A DNA stretch of 64,000 bases, taken from contig QAXH01006444.1 in NCBI GenBank assembly GCA_004335635.1, positions 1-64,000 on the forward strand, written 5' to 3'. Below the pieces are notes generated by a model. The model was not told the origin of the DNA. It made no database searches and was given only the letters and a program-made list of their open reading frames with translations. Of this stretch, positions 1-13,300 are shown piece after piece. The translations under genes and the position numbers were made by a program. Origin of the DNA: Chloromonas sp. AAM2. Lineage: Eukaryota; Chlorophyta; Chlorophyceae; Chlamydomonadales; Chlamydomonadaceae. Every line of letters begins with the position of its first letter. Position 1 is the stretch's first letter.

Positions 1-1729
1 TGGTCCCTGAGTTGCGGGACACATCCCTTATGCGCATTGCGCGCATCGACACGGATGTAAAAAAGACAACAACATCAGCCTGTTTTTGAGAGTTGAGTCG
101 CAGGGTCTGATCAGGCATCAATTTGCTGGCTGAGATGTGATGTTTGATGGCTCCGAAAAAGGTGATGAGGATGCATTCCCTGAACTGCAGTATTGCAAGT
201 GTAGAGCAGCTGCTTTTGTTGTATCGCTGTTTGAACATAGCAAGCTGCTGCTGTGGCTTCTCAGCCACTGATGTGGTGTGCTGAAGATACGCATTCAAAA
301 CACGACCCAGGCCGCGCAGCTGAGACACACACTGGGCACTAGCCACTGAAGATACACATCCTGTCCATCCAACACGTTATTTTGAACTCCGGCTTTGAGT
401 TCCATGCAGACGTTCCCATCAACTAGCAGGGTTGAGGCATAAGATAATCCAGACTGACGATGCAACTGTCGTGTCTTCATAGGGTATGCATCTTCAAACC
501 CGCAGTTCCAAACACAAACCTGTAAATCCCATCACCACAAGCCCAAGAACACGGCTGCTCAACCAGCGCATGTAACAACAGACCCCGACCTCCACAAAAG
601 CCACCCAGGGCCAGAATCCTCGCACAACTGAGCGGAAGAATGATACATAATCCAGCGCTGGCCTCATCGGCTTTAGCACACGGCATGGCATCTAAGTCAT
701 CACCCTGAAACACAAGTCGTGGTTCGAAAAGGTCTTGGCAGTCGTGGTTCGAAAAGGTCGTGGCAGGCGCTTGGTATGCAGTTACGTACGATGGCATGAA
801 ATGCATGATGGGTGTGTGTAAACCTAGAATCATGAATGCAGCGTTGGATTGTGGTAGCCACGTCATCACATCAAAATGTAACACTAAACGACAAGTGCCT
901 TGGTCATGGCATGCCATGCCTGCAATGGACTTGGCACTGCCCCCACCACAGACTGAATCAGCCACACTAAACAATCATGTCAAGGGAACGATTAACGCCC
1001 GCCCACCCACCAGATTCTCATCTCTCCACAACCTACTCGGCTGCAGTTGCAGGCCAGTTTATCCCGGCCCTTCACCTTCCGGCACCCACACATTTTACCT
1101 CCAACCAGGGGCAGCCCAGCCAACAGATTAGACCAAACTGGGCCAGCCACGGTTTTAGTTTGCCAGCCAAGGATGTTGCCTCGCTGCCCTGCCCGTTGTT
1201 TCGGAGGCATGTTAGACCATGCCATCAGACTGAAGGTACAGGCTGAAGAAATGGGCCGTTGACGGGGGCACACTACCCTTGCAAGTCGCTGTTCAACCTT
1301 TCTTGGGCAAGTTAGCCCAGCGTCAGGGCTGTCCAAATGCTAACATGAGCAACACACGTCAACCCTGGACGCGCAGCCAGAATCATCTAAGGAAGCTACC
1401 CTCAGTGCTCGCCCTTTTATGCATAATAAGAGGAGGACAAAACTAAATGGGCACAGATGAATGGTTGGCCATGCGTCCTTATGGGCATGTTGAAGCTCGT
1501 AAAAGCCAGTCCCTTGTGATTGTGCACCCATTCGCAAGCGGTGCAAGCACACTGCTGCAGCCAACCTCCACTTTGCGGCCGCGGCAGAGCTTTGCTGGGA
1601 TGAATTCCTTTTGTGCACCTACAAAACCAATCGCCTTATTGGCTTACCGTACATCCACTCAAACGATCACCTCAATATGAGGCGATTAAAGCCCAGCCAG
1701 TCGATTCTCTTGTTTAGCCACGGCTGCAT
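1..1729. other. Region without a recognisable gene (3' flank of PP2C gene)
   Basis: No reading frame here resembles a known family, and the short frames lack splice-consistent partners. It must contain the 3' UTR of the PP2C gene, whose stop codon is at 1730-1732. Two small repeats are visible. A tandem duplication of about 21 bp lies at 715-763 (unit around TCGTGGTTCGAAAAGGTC). The segment 6-75 (CCTGAGTTGCGG...CATCCCTTAT) recurs in diverged form at 8812-8860, inside a GLG1 intron. Confidence 0.5.
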
Positions 1730-4700
1730 TCAAGGGTGGATGAATTTGACTACCACGGCTGTGATATCGTCGACCACGCCCTCCTCCTCTGTCAACCACC
1801 GCTGGTAGGCCTCATCAACCAACTGCAAGCAGGGCAATAATTGCATACCTTCTTGCAAATCCCAGCCAGTACTTCAGCAGCTCACGAGTTGAACCAAACT
1901 TTGCGCCATGAGACTGTACAGTGACCTTGGGCGCAGGGCCGATTGGCATCTAATCAAGAAACTAATCAAGAAACTGCAGCAATGGAATTGTCTCCGTGTC
2001 TGGACTGAAGCGATGTCAACCATGTTCATTGTTGGCCTATCTGGTGTGTCCTGCCAAGGTGCCTCGGCCCGTTGCAACCCTGCCTTGGCCTTGCTCGGTT
2101 GCCCCATCTCGTCCTTGTGTTGGTGAACTCTGCCTCACGCCATTTACATAGATCACAAACAGACTGAGCTCTCACGTCGCCACCTCTGGCGGCCCATCTT
2201 GCCAAGACTTTGCCCCCGTGCATCAAGACTGAGCCAGCACACTAGCTGCAGGAATGTGGACTGATCTATCCTCACCTGGCGGCACGACTCCTCCACACTA
2301 TCGTACTGCGCCACAATGTCCACTGCCTCCTTGCTGCTGATGAACTCCCACACGCCGTCGCTGGCCAAGATCATGAACGAGTCCTGCTCAGTGAGCTCGA
2401 AGCTGCTGTGGTCGGGCTCAGAGATCACACCAACCCTGCACACGATCAAGCGCGTGCAATGGTTAGCAGGAGGCACTCCCTGACTAGCCCTGGACCCTGT
2501 ACTCTGGCATGTACCCTATCTTCGCAATCTCCCCATCACCGCACTGGTTCCAGTGGTGTTACAAGAAACTGTCCCAGAACTGGCAAACATTTTTTTTGGG
2601 CACTCACTGATGCGCCAGGACGTCGCCCAGAGCGCGGCTCATGGCAAGACCTGGGATCCATGCGTACTGGAGCCACACGCGGTGGGGGCCCATGGGCTGG
2701 CCTACCTCATCCACAAGTCTGCGGGCACACAGATGCCCGCACAACTGTTCAGTTCAGGACCACTGCCAATGGTAGCCACAGCCTGTTGATCCCCAGTCGA
2801 GGCAAATCGTCACAGTTGGTTGAAGTTGTATTTCCATTTTGGTGGTAGCCATTCCGCCGTGAGCCCTCGAGCACTGTGCTTCTGCACCCAAGCATTTCAC
2901 GCCCTCAAGCCTGACACAAACCTGGCTCTCGTGAGTGCATGCTTTACGTCTGCTAATCTATTTCACCATAACCATATGTTGTTGCTGCCTGTCTGATTCC
3001 ACCCTGCACAGTGAGCCACACACCAAGATGATATCTCACCGTTCCACACGTCCGTTGCTTCTCAAGATGCGTTGCTTCTCCTCAGGGGTGGTTGGCTTGT
3101 GGTCGTTGGTGAGGTCAATTGCCTCCCAGCCCTTGCTCGTTTCACGACCCATCACACCCCGGGAATCGCCCACCCATGCAGTGGTCAGTGTCCTTCCCTG
3201 CAGAAACAAGGGCATGCCACTTGAGCTGGAAGGAGTGGGAGGCCAACCAAGGAGGAACCCATCCATTTAGACGCATGATCGTCTTATGTTATGGTGCAGT
3301 CGCACCATATACATCACTGGCTTGGCATGCGCACCCAACCTGGCACACTGGAGGCAGACAGGGTGCTGGGTGATACAGGTCAATGCAGGTGGCAATTACC
3401 TTTACCGACTCGGCTCACTGGCTGCAACCAGTCCGCAACCTGTACCCGGCCTACCACCTGCTCCATAGCCAAATGATAATATTGCCTAGATTGCTGCTAT
3501 GGGCTAGATAATGTCCGTTTGAGGACAGCCAGCAGTATGGCCACCCTGCTGTTTCAGGGGCTGCTGCTTCCCGTCCCACGCCTGATTCAGCCCCATCTGT
3601 CTGGCCTGCCATGCTGGACAAGACCCCAGCTGTGCTCTTCGCACCTTTAGGTAACTGACAACAGCTGTGCTGCCACTGAATTCGCAATCAATACGGCTGT
3701 TCCCCAAGGATTTGTCCACCTCCACAAATCCGGATGTCAGTGCACGCTTAACATCCTTGTCGCTTGTCAGGTGGTTGACTAGTATGATGGGCAAGTGCTG
3801 CTTGACGTAGCCAGATACCAGGTGCCCTGCGCAGTCACATGCATGTTACAGCATGTGCGTTTGGCAGCTCAAATGCGCAGGTGATGGAAGTTTATGTGGG
3901 CAGACGATGGCAGTGCATGTCACCACATGATGGCAGTGCAGTGACGTATTTACACTCACCATGCGGCCCATGCCCGTCCATGGCACCAAAAAGTGACTGG
4001 TCCTCTGTAATGTACTTCTCAAAAGCAAAACAGTTGTCTTGATTGGTCTTCTTGAAGCCCGGCTCCCGGCCAGCACGAGACATGCAGGCCACGCTGACAC
4101 GCAATGTGCGCGGGTCCTTGGTTTCCTGCGGTGACGACATCATGCCATGCCATGAGTTGAAGCCTCTTGATGGAACCTGCTGGCTGGGCCCTAGGTTAGC
4201 AGCTTGGCAACTCACCTCAAGCTGGCTGATATTGGTGACTGCCTGGATCGCAGGAGGCTCTCCTGGTAGCTCGTCATCCTCCTGGCCGGGCAGCATGGGC
4301 TGGCCGGAGTCGGGCTGAAGTTTGCCACTGCCTGTAGCATTTGGCTGCGGGCATGGCGTAGACGCAAACTATGCTCTTTGATTCACTGTGAAAATGACAA
4401 TGGCTGCAGGACAGCCGCTCAGGTCGGTTCAGCAGGAAGTCCCCGCCACACAAGCTTTAACATGTTGATCGGCAGCCCCCACCCACTCACATCATTGGTG
4501 ACATACGACAGGCGCCTGGCGCGCGTGCTAGCTGATGAAGCGATACCACCAGGAGCGGTTGGAGGAGATCCAGGCTTTTGTGGAGCTGCAGAAGGGTCCA
4601 CCTGCGAAAAGTGGCCGACAATCGTTAGGCTGGCAGCAAATGCGGACGCCGTATACATGGCCTGACGTTCAAGCTCCCACCTGCGCCACGCCATTTGCGT

Positions 4701-5086
4701 CTGCCGTCACGTAAGAGAGGCGACGGGCGCGGGTGTTGGGCTTTGCCGCCTTGGCTTCCTCGGCATTGAAGGCGCCCTTGACACCATTTCCATCATCACC
4801 GTGTGCTGTCCCGTTAGCAGCACCTGAAATTGCATCAATTGACCATGTAATAGATACATGCTGGCCATCGCCTGCAATTGCGCACAGCATGCAAGCACCA
4901 ACTTATTCCGTCGACCCACCCTTAGCGAGGCCCTTCGTTCCATGAGCTGCATCATTTCCGTCGTGGGCCAAGGGCTGAGAAGAGCCGCAGCCCTGTGTGC
5001 GGGAAGGGAAAGCCCATTTGATTCTTGGTGAACTGCCAGCAAGGACGCACGGCAGACACAAAATCTGCAGAAGGCGTCCTCACCAT
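1730..5086 (-). CDS. PP2C-type Ser/Thr protein phosphatase, predicted N-myristoylated
   Basis: Metal-dependent PP2C (PPM) phosphatase that removes phosphate from Ser/Thr. Eleven coding exons, high to low: 5084-5086, 4920-4992, 4681-4823, 4491-4601, 4216-4314, 3960-4125, 3645-3826, 3040-3197, 2608-2718, 2276-2435, 1730-1822. They total 1299 nt, 432 residues. Motifs in order: KKTNQDN, DGHGPHG, SGSTAVV, WVGDSRGV, GLAMSRALGD, LASDGVWEF and the closing DDITAVVVKF, so the metal-binding aspartates are present. Exon 1 is only the ATG; the next exon reads GCGSSQP, giving MGCGSS, a myristoylation plus palmitoylation context, so membrane attachment is inferred. A linker of about 130 residues before the catalytic core repeats TRARRLSYVT in two consecutive exons; RRLS fits a basophilic-kinase site. 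Substrate is not deducible. The family call is firm; the 5' end is well supported by splice phase. Confidence 0.9.
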
Positions 5087-7330
5087 GGCTGCTTAGCTTG
5101 AGGGCGGTCGATGTTCTGATTGGATGGAAGAACTTGTGCTGAGGGCTGGTTGAAATTACTCGGCGGGCACCAAGGAATGCTGCGATGCTTGCACTACAGT
5201 TTTGTGATGCGACCGAGCTTGAGGTGCAGCCCGTTGCAGGCGATGGCATTGCGCAGCCAATAGCGCTCGGGCCTCCCGTATTCGCCAAAAAGAAACGCCC
5301 AATTCACCAAAACGGTTGTGGCCAAAAAGTCCAGTCCTGCAGGCACATCTGCGAAAGGAGGGTGGTGGTGATGATGTTGCCTTGTTGTAGTTGCTGTGCT
5401 GTTTCTGCAGGATTCCTTGTATCACTGCCAGTGTTGACACACGGCACACATGGAAGGGTTGTGATGGCCGTGAACCAGCATTTATCACCGTGTGATATGG
5501 TGGTGAACAAGCACATGGTCATGATGCATATGCAATTCTGATGCACATGCGTGTGGGCTGGCTGACCTGATGCATTGTTTTGCACCAACTGTCTCACGAT
5601 TTGTCGAATGTATTTCTGCACCGTGCAGGCTGGGTGTATGGCGTGAAGGGCCTAACATAACTATATGCATGGTTGGGTGTGCATCTTGCAGTTGAGGAAA
5701 AAAATAGTAACGGTTGGGTGGCAGATTAGTGGAGTGCCGGATGGAGGTTGGCACGTCCATCCCGAAGTGAAGACGATTGTAGCGTGACATGATGGTCAGG
5801 GCAGTGGGGCTCAGGTTGCCTGCAGTGCTGCTGTGGGGGTGTGCCACAGCGGCCTTACACACTGCAGGGTGCACAGCCAGCCACACTGCCTATGGTGGCT
5901 GTCCGAGTTCTTTTGGATGGAGCCACTGTAGTACGTCTCTCTCTCCAGAGAGATGTATATCACCAGTTGAGGCTAGAAGGGTAAACCTTCGCAGACCTTC
6001 CCCACACTGGTTAGGATGGAGTGTCTACAAGGGTCCTGACCCATTGTGCAACTGTGGGTTTGTCTACAGCTGATCCAGCCAGTGACAGGAGGATTGGAAC
6101 TTTTTTTTTTGCTCTGCACGGCTTCACAGTTGGACAGGGGTAGAAAGACTGTGACTGCACCAAGCATAATTCAGCTTGGCTTCGTGAGACTCTTGGGCAA
6201 AACCAAGGGAGCAGTAAGGAGATCGCTTGGTCGTGCAGGTCAACAGTGGCACTCAGGCAGTTAACTTCAGGCTGCAGTGCAGATACTAGAACATGCTCAC
6301 AAGCGTCATCCAGAAGGCAACTACTTACAGTCCTCTGCGGGCAGGACGCAAGTTTCAAATGCAACACATGGTCACGTATCCACGTGTCTATCTCTATCAG
6401 TCTATCAGCATAAGTTGCCCATTCTTTGTTGCGACGGGATTTGATGCTGAGTCTGCAAACACCTGTGCAACCCGTCCAGTAAAATGACATCCCAATGCCG
6501 TTGACGAAAACAAGGGTTGGGAAGGGAATGGTCGAGACATTGGAGGCGACTGATCATGCGCGCCACCGTCTCTGGTTTGGACGACATGCAACTCCATGTT
6601 GTTCCAGATGACTTCTGCTGCCACTCGAACCTGGTCGCTTATCGGGTTCCAACTCTTGACTCCGTGTTTTTTAGGATGACGTTTTGACAATCCGGTTTTG
6701 ACTGTGCCGTTTGACCGCGACGTTTGACTTGAGACATGACAGTTGAGAGACAATGAACATTGAACCATATGCATGTTGTCAGGCCCCTTTTGGGTCCAAC
6801 GAAGTTTGTGGTCAGGATAGTGCGTCGCGGGGGACCATTATTATCGCGGTGTGTTGCAATTCCCTTACTTGTAGGTTGAACGGGCTGGAGTCCCTACTCT
6901 AATGTAATCCATCCATCATTACATGTGAAGGGGATCTATGAGGGGGCGGTATGCGTGCATGTTGAGAGCCAGGCTCAGCCAAGGTACATACTGGACGTGC
7001 TGGAGCTACTGGACGTGCTAGACCATGAGCTGTGACTCCTCGGCTGCCCTAGCTTGCTGTCTGCCACGCCACTGATGGCAAACAAAGAGCTTCTGCTGTG
7101 TGTGTTGTGGTGTGCTCCGAGTACGCCTTGGTCTGCTATGTCATAACCTGTGACCGGGCAAGGCCTTGGTCTGTCAGTGGGCAGTTGCACAAGGTAACGA
7201 ACAGTAACCGCGCTTGCGAATTGTCCCGAGGAGACGTCCCGATGTCGAGTTGATAACCTGCCTGGCATCTGGTGACCTGCCTGGACACGCTGCATGCGCA
7301 ATGCTGTGTTGCTGTCGCTAAAACTGGCTG
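5087..7330. other. Divergent intergenic region between PP2C and GLG1 genes
   Basis: About 2.2 kb between two divergently transcribed genes, so it should hold both promoters and 5' UTRs. Open frames on both strands (for example 5485-5886 and 6011-6490 on the minus strand) show no family motif and no splice-linked partner, so I do not call them genes. The part at 6777-6905 is a dispersed repeat, listed separately. Confidence 0.5.
6777..6905 (+). repeat. Dispersed repeat copy A (inverted partner at 22700-22857)
   Basis: This segment, starting TCAGGCCCCTTTTGG and including GTCAGGATAG, TATCGCGGT and CGGGCTGGAGTCC in the same order and spacing, matches the reverse complement of 22700-22857 with substitutions and small indels. 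The two copies flank the GLG1 gene in opposite orientation. No coding content or terminal repeats were recognised, so the element type is unknown. Confidence 0.75.
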
Positions 7331-10300
7331 ATGGCGAGCGCCACAATGCCAACCGCACACTGCTGCTGCTGCTGCAGTACGCGCACATTATGCACATACA
7401 TACTGCTGATGTCAGTAGCAGTGGTGGCAGTGGCATCCCAATCCAGCACCCAATTCAGGCATCCAAAACGTCAGCTTTTGGCCAACAGCGGATCTCTGTT
7501 TGATGTGGAGTTTGAAGGAGAGTGCAGACCAGAAATTTTGTACCATTGCAGCCACGTCTTGTCGGTGAGCTGTTTGCATTGGCAATGTTTCAAGCGGTTT
7601 GTGCCGTAGATCTCCAGACTCACAGTTGGCCTTTGGCCTTGCAGGCTGCCCAAAGGGCATCTTCATTCAAATCGCAGTCAGAAGAACTTGTCAAAGCCTT
7701 GGGCTCAGCCGTTGAAGCTGCCAAGGCTCAAGCAGTGGCATCTCCAGAGAACCAAGTTGCCTCTGAAAAGCCCCAAGTCAGCCCCAACCCCAGTTCTCCT
7801 CAGGCCCAGGCAACAGGCAAAGGTGTGCCTGATGCCAGTAAGGCCTCATCCTCGCAAGCAGCTGATGCTCAAGGGGCTGAGGTACAGGCAGATACAGCAG
7901 ATGACGAGCAGGTGGCTGGTGCAGTGGCAGCTGCAGCAGAGGAAGATGAGGATGCCAGAGAATTCGAAAAGCAAGAAAGGCAGTCGGTTCTTAAGACAGT
8001 ACGTGATGCTCAGGTCACAAGCAAGGTGGCACTTGACCTCAATGGCACCTCCAATGCCGCGAACCAGGCCGTTGACGGAAAGGATAACCAGGATGGACAG
8101 GATGCCAATCACGAAGAGCGACTCTCGCAGCTGCAGCAGTCACTCAACCAGGTTTCTGATGCCACAGACGCAGAGAAAGCTTCCACTGAACATGGCACTG
8201 CTGGACAGCAGACAGGCGCAGTCGCAGCAGCAGCAGAGGAGGAAGAAGATGCCAAGGAGTTTGAGAAAGCTGAAAGGCAGGCCGCCCTATCCACAGCCCA
8301 TGACGAGCAAGTGATATCCAATATCAACTCCAAAAGCAGCACCTCCAAAGATAGCACTGCAGATGCAGAGTTGGCAGCGGTGGGGCAAGCCAACAGCAAG
8401 CAGTTTGAGGCGCAGCAGGAGCAACAAGGTGAAACAGTGAAGGCTGACAGCAATGCAGGCTTGGATTCCAATGGAGCATCAGGTGACATCCTAGCGCAGG
8501 CGACAGTAGTCGGGGCAGCCAATAGGAGGAGTAACCAGGCCTTACAGCGCACAAAGCAGCTGCATGAAAAACTGAACGCAGGAGCTGCAGACGCAGACAC
8601 AAACACAGGTAGTGCAACAGACAGCGGAAAGGCTGGTGCGGTTGCAGATGCAGCAGAGGAGGAAGAGGCTGCTAACGGATTTGACAATGAGGAAGCTCTC
8701 CTTGCCGCATTTGATGGCCAGGTGAGTATCAACTGCATGAACCACAACACTTAGTACGAAGCTTTTTGCCCTTCCAATGATTATGAACTGTTTGATTGTG
8801 TTTTCATTTCCTGAGTTGCGGTGACATCCCTTATCACCGACGTGACAAGACAACAAATATAGATGTGCCACCAGCACATGCCAAGCAGACCAGCAGCCTT
8901 CCCAACGAACAGCTGCAGTTGCCAACGCAGCATCCATTCAATCTTGCATGTGCCAGACCTTGGTGAAACGGATAGAAACAGGCAGGGGTGCTCTCATCCC
9001 CACAAAGGTGCTTATTTTCACGATATTTATGCACATGCCAGTGTTAGGATTTGGCAAACTGCATACCTGTATGTTTGGTGCTGCCTGAACCTCGCATTTG
9101 CTTGACTTTGAGTTTTGGGGCCACCATGCTCATGCCTTGAATCAGGGACGTGATGTCAGCGGCTGCAAAGCACCTAGACTGTTTGGTTTGCAGCACCGCA
9201 AGCTGCGAAACCTCAGGATGCGAAAAGCCATGTCATGATGGTGATGGTGATGGTGATGGTGCAGGGAATGGTGCTGGACAAGCAAGCAGGCAGCACCAGC
9301 ATTTTCAAGGATGACACGGCCACTGATAAGGTATGTGCACGGTATCTTATGCTGGATGTAATGTGTGCACTGGAGAGCCTTGGAAAACATGGTTCACATG
9401 GGGTGTATGGGGGTATGGAGACAGGTTTTCGTCTGGAGTGGTGTTAATCAGTGTGTGGTTGCTGCTATGGCTGCAAGGTGCACTGGCCAGCAGCTCTTGT
9501 TGAAACATCTCAGCAATGCCAAAGCATGTGCGGCACTGCTCGCAAGAAACCCATCACGACAAGCTTGTGTTTGCTCTCTTGACACTTGTAGCATGCAACA
9601 CCAGAGAAAACTGTTTCAGCTTTCATGTGGCTGCCTGTTCTTGCAAAACAATCGCATTCGTTATGGGCTCAATGTGAATCATCTGCTTCTTTTGGTATAG
9701 AAAGCATCAAGCTCTGAGGATCCAGAGGAGGCCAAACGTCGTGCCAGAGCCGCAGCAGAAGCCCATCTCAAAACCCTCGGTGTGACTGGCTTGGCGAGCG
9801 GAGCAGCTGCAACTGGCGAGGCTGCTGATTCCAAGGACCCCAGCAAGCAAGGGCAAGGCAAGGCCAGCACTGATGCAGGGCAAGCGACTGGGCAGCAAAC
9901 AGCAGATGTTCAGCCACAGCCAGACAGCACAGGGGCACAAACTCAGGACCAAGCTGCTGGTGCTGGCACAGCAGACCGGAAGGCAGCTGGGTCTGACACA
10001 GAGGCTGCAGGAGCAAGCAATGCTGGGTCAGCGTCAGGAGCCGCACAGTCTACTGTAGGGGATGAGCAGCAGGGTGTGGTTGAAGGGCTAAGGGGCACAT
10101 CCAGGCGGCAGCTTATGGGAATGGTGGCGGACACCGGCAGCAGCAGCATCTTGCAGCAGCGCGAGTTCCATAAGCATGAGGCAGATGAGCTGCAGAACCA
10201 GCAGGAGTCAGTCAGTGAGGTGAGTGCTTTGGGCACACAGTCAGGCCAGGTGCACAGATGGTAAACTGGAAAGGGAGGCCGGGCATACGTTCAGGCCAGG

Positions 10301-13300
10301 TGCACACACTAAGGTCAAACGCAAACCACGATGAAATATGAAGACAGGCACACACTAACGCCAAGTGCAAACCACGGTAAAGGTAGAGGATAGGAAGGTC
10401 GGTCACAGGTTATGGCAAGTCTCAGGTTACATGGGCGCCAGGTGCAGTGGTATGAGTCGAATAAAGACGAAGGTGAACAGCAGAATTAAGGGGTACTGCA
10501 TGTAGTGCGCCAAATGCAGCGCCATACACACTCTAATGTGCAGCTTGTTTGGCACCTGATTGCTTCTGGGCTTGAGACAGGTCAAGCACAAAGTTCTGAC
10601 ACTGTGTACCCAATGTGTGTGCCGACTTTGTTGTGGTGCCTTGAAGCTGGCACTTGCCCCTGAATGCTACCCAACAGGTGTTGCGAGGGTATGGCATGGA
10701 CCCTGGCATGCCGGTGGCAGCCCTGCTCAGCGCTACAGCACCCATAGCCAGGTACAGCCAGCCCCTACACCCTCCACAGATAGGCACCTCGGCCCTACAG
10801 CCCTTACAGTCCCTGCAGATAGGTACAGCACCCATAGCCAGGTACAGGCAGGTGGTAGTGATGGTGGTGGTGGCGGTTTGGTGGTGATGGTTGTGAGCAG
10901 TCATATCCGGCTCAGGAACCGACAGAAATGAAAGCTAGTGCATGTATGTGTTGCCGTCTAAATACGTTCTGTTGTCCGTGTTGCCAAACAGCCGCAAAAC
11001 ATACAGGTGCCTCAGGCCCATCCTTCTTTTTCCAACCACGTCTTGTTGTCCTTGATGCGTCCTTGATGCATGCAGGTGCCTCCGCCAGGCCATCCGTGAC
11101 TCACAGCTATCCATCTCCCCCGCCACAGCGCAGGTTGGCTGATTCACATTCAGCCAATAGAGACTCATTCTCGATCACTTGATCGAAACTTCAGACCCAC
11201 ATCAGCTGCGCGTTTTTATACTGGAGGCGACAGTGGACGAGCAGAGGAATGACCGACCATAAAGCGACCGACGGCTGACGTGTGCTGCCTGCCTGCTGTG
11301 AACTGATACCGGCCAGCTTACGACAGCCTGTCAGTAAGCTTTGTGTTTGACTGGTGTGCCCTGCAGGTCAGCCTGTCCTGCCAGGAAAACGTGAGGAGTT
11401 TCCTCATTGACAGGGCAGCCGATGTACAGCGCGATCCACCCCTCATTGCGGCCTGTGCGGAGGGAATACTCAAACAGTGCCGAAACGTGTCGAGCGCTGG
11501 AGGCCAGGTATTGGGGGTGGAATGCGCGGGGGGCAGGTAAAGGAATGGAACATGTGGAGTGGAGTGCGTTACAAGGTAGCATGTCTGTTGGGGTTTGTGA
11601 GGTTTAGAAGACTGTGCAAAACATGGTGACCAGTGTCAGGCGCTGCTAGTGTCAGTCACTGAGTGCGTGGGGATTCACACGTTCATCAACCGTTGTACGT
11701 AAGCAGGGTGCCTTTGCCACATCGGCAAGCAAGCATCGCAGTGAGGTAGAGGGACAAATGGACTGGGGTCAGACGCCTGCTGGTTTTTAACTCTGTCGTG
11801 CAATCCCGGTGCAATCCCACAGAAACTCTTGATAATAGACCACGGCTTCTGCTTTAAAACTGGCAAACATCCATCTGAACATGTCAACCCTGCATGGGCT
11901 GCTTTAACCGGTCACTTGCCTGTTGTTATGTTTGCAGCTGTTCCACTGCCTCAAGGCCAACAAGGCCCAGCTACCAACCCTGTGCCGTGCAGCAGTGGTG
12001 GCACGACAGGTGCGGGCAGCTGACCATCTGTGTGTCATTTGTCACGCTTTAGGTTTAAACAACAAGGCGAACAGTTTGAGTGCAAGTCAGGCACGTGTTG
12101 CATCTTCATGCACACATCACGACCAACTGCTCCACCCAACCTACAAACCCTTGCACGCACAGTGCACGCACACCTGCACGTTGCTTACAGCAGGCCATTC
12201 AGCTGAGAAGCTGCTCAAAGTAATGGGCAACACAGGTGCATCGCATGTATGTAGCATACTATACCAGCATGGCAATTGATACGTTGACATGCTGACAGTA
12301 GGGCATCCAGCTGAGAGACACAGAGATGCATTATACATTATGCCGGTGTGTGCATGATACCAAGTACAAAGAACAGAAACTTGTCGAAACAATACTATCA
12401 CGACAACAACTTGTGGCGAGCTGCTTGTTATGCAGGTTGATGCTTCTGAGGACATGGCTCTGGATGCCGTGCTGTCAGCGGCCTGTGGGGCGGACAGGCA
12501 GAGGCTGTGCGCCGATGCAGGGTGGGTGGGCAGCAGGGGGTGTCCCTAGCAAGTGCCGCGATGGATGCGGCCTATGTAAAACATTGGTCATTCTTGCCCG
12601 ATTGGATCTTGCCCGACTGGACATCTTACAGTCACAAATCACGGTGCAAAGTGACGAACGTGCTAGAAGAAAAAACTGGTGGGCAGATGGAGGGGAGGGT
12701 GCATGGAGGGGCGAGGTGGGTGAGGTTCATGTGGGGCAGAATGCCATGCAAACCGCCAGGCAGCCTACCCATGCACGATGATGGCTGTAGGAATATGCAA
12801 TGCAGAATATGCAATGCAGAATATGCAGAATATGCAGAATATGCAGTGCAGAATATGCAGAATGCAGAATGTGCAGAATATATGCAGAATATGCAGTGCA
12901 TGGCACCTCAACTACCTCATGTGCATGTTTATACCATATGTTTATGCAGGTGGGGTGAGGGCGCTGCCCAGTCCTGCCTCGAGGAGGTGTTGCATGTCGA
13001 GCTGCTGTCCAGCATGAAGGGGGACGACCAGCTGCAGCGGGAGCAGCAGGAGGCCGAGCGGGAGGGGAAGAGTGCCAAGCAGGGCCAACTGGGCCTCTCG
13101 CCCGCCTGTGCCTCTGCACTCTTCCACAGACAGGTGGGCAAAGATAATGATACCTTTCACAACGACCAGGAGGCAACAAGAAGCTAATTATACCTGTGTA
13201 GTTAGGTACTGTAAACACACTAGATTACAAGGTGTCACAAGATGGTAAACCATCATATTTAACTCCTGGGTTTGGAAGCGCGGGACTGAAAGCGCAGGAA

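Noticed and set aside
7522..7644. Upstream extension of exon 2 frame as an independent start of the GLG1 gene
   Set aside because: The frame from 7331 gives a signal peptide and a Cys-rich start, and splices in phase to 7645; the 7522 frame runs through the intron.
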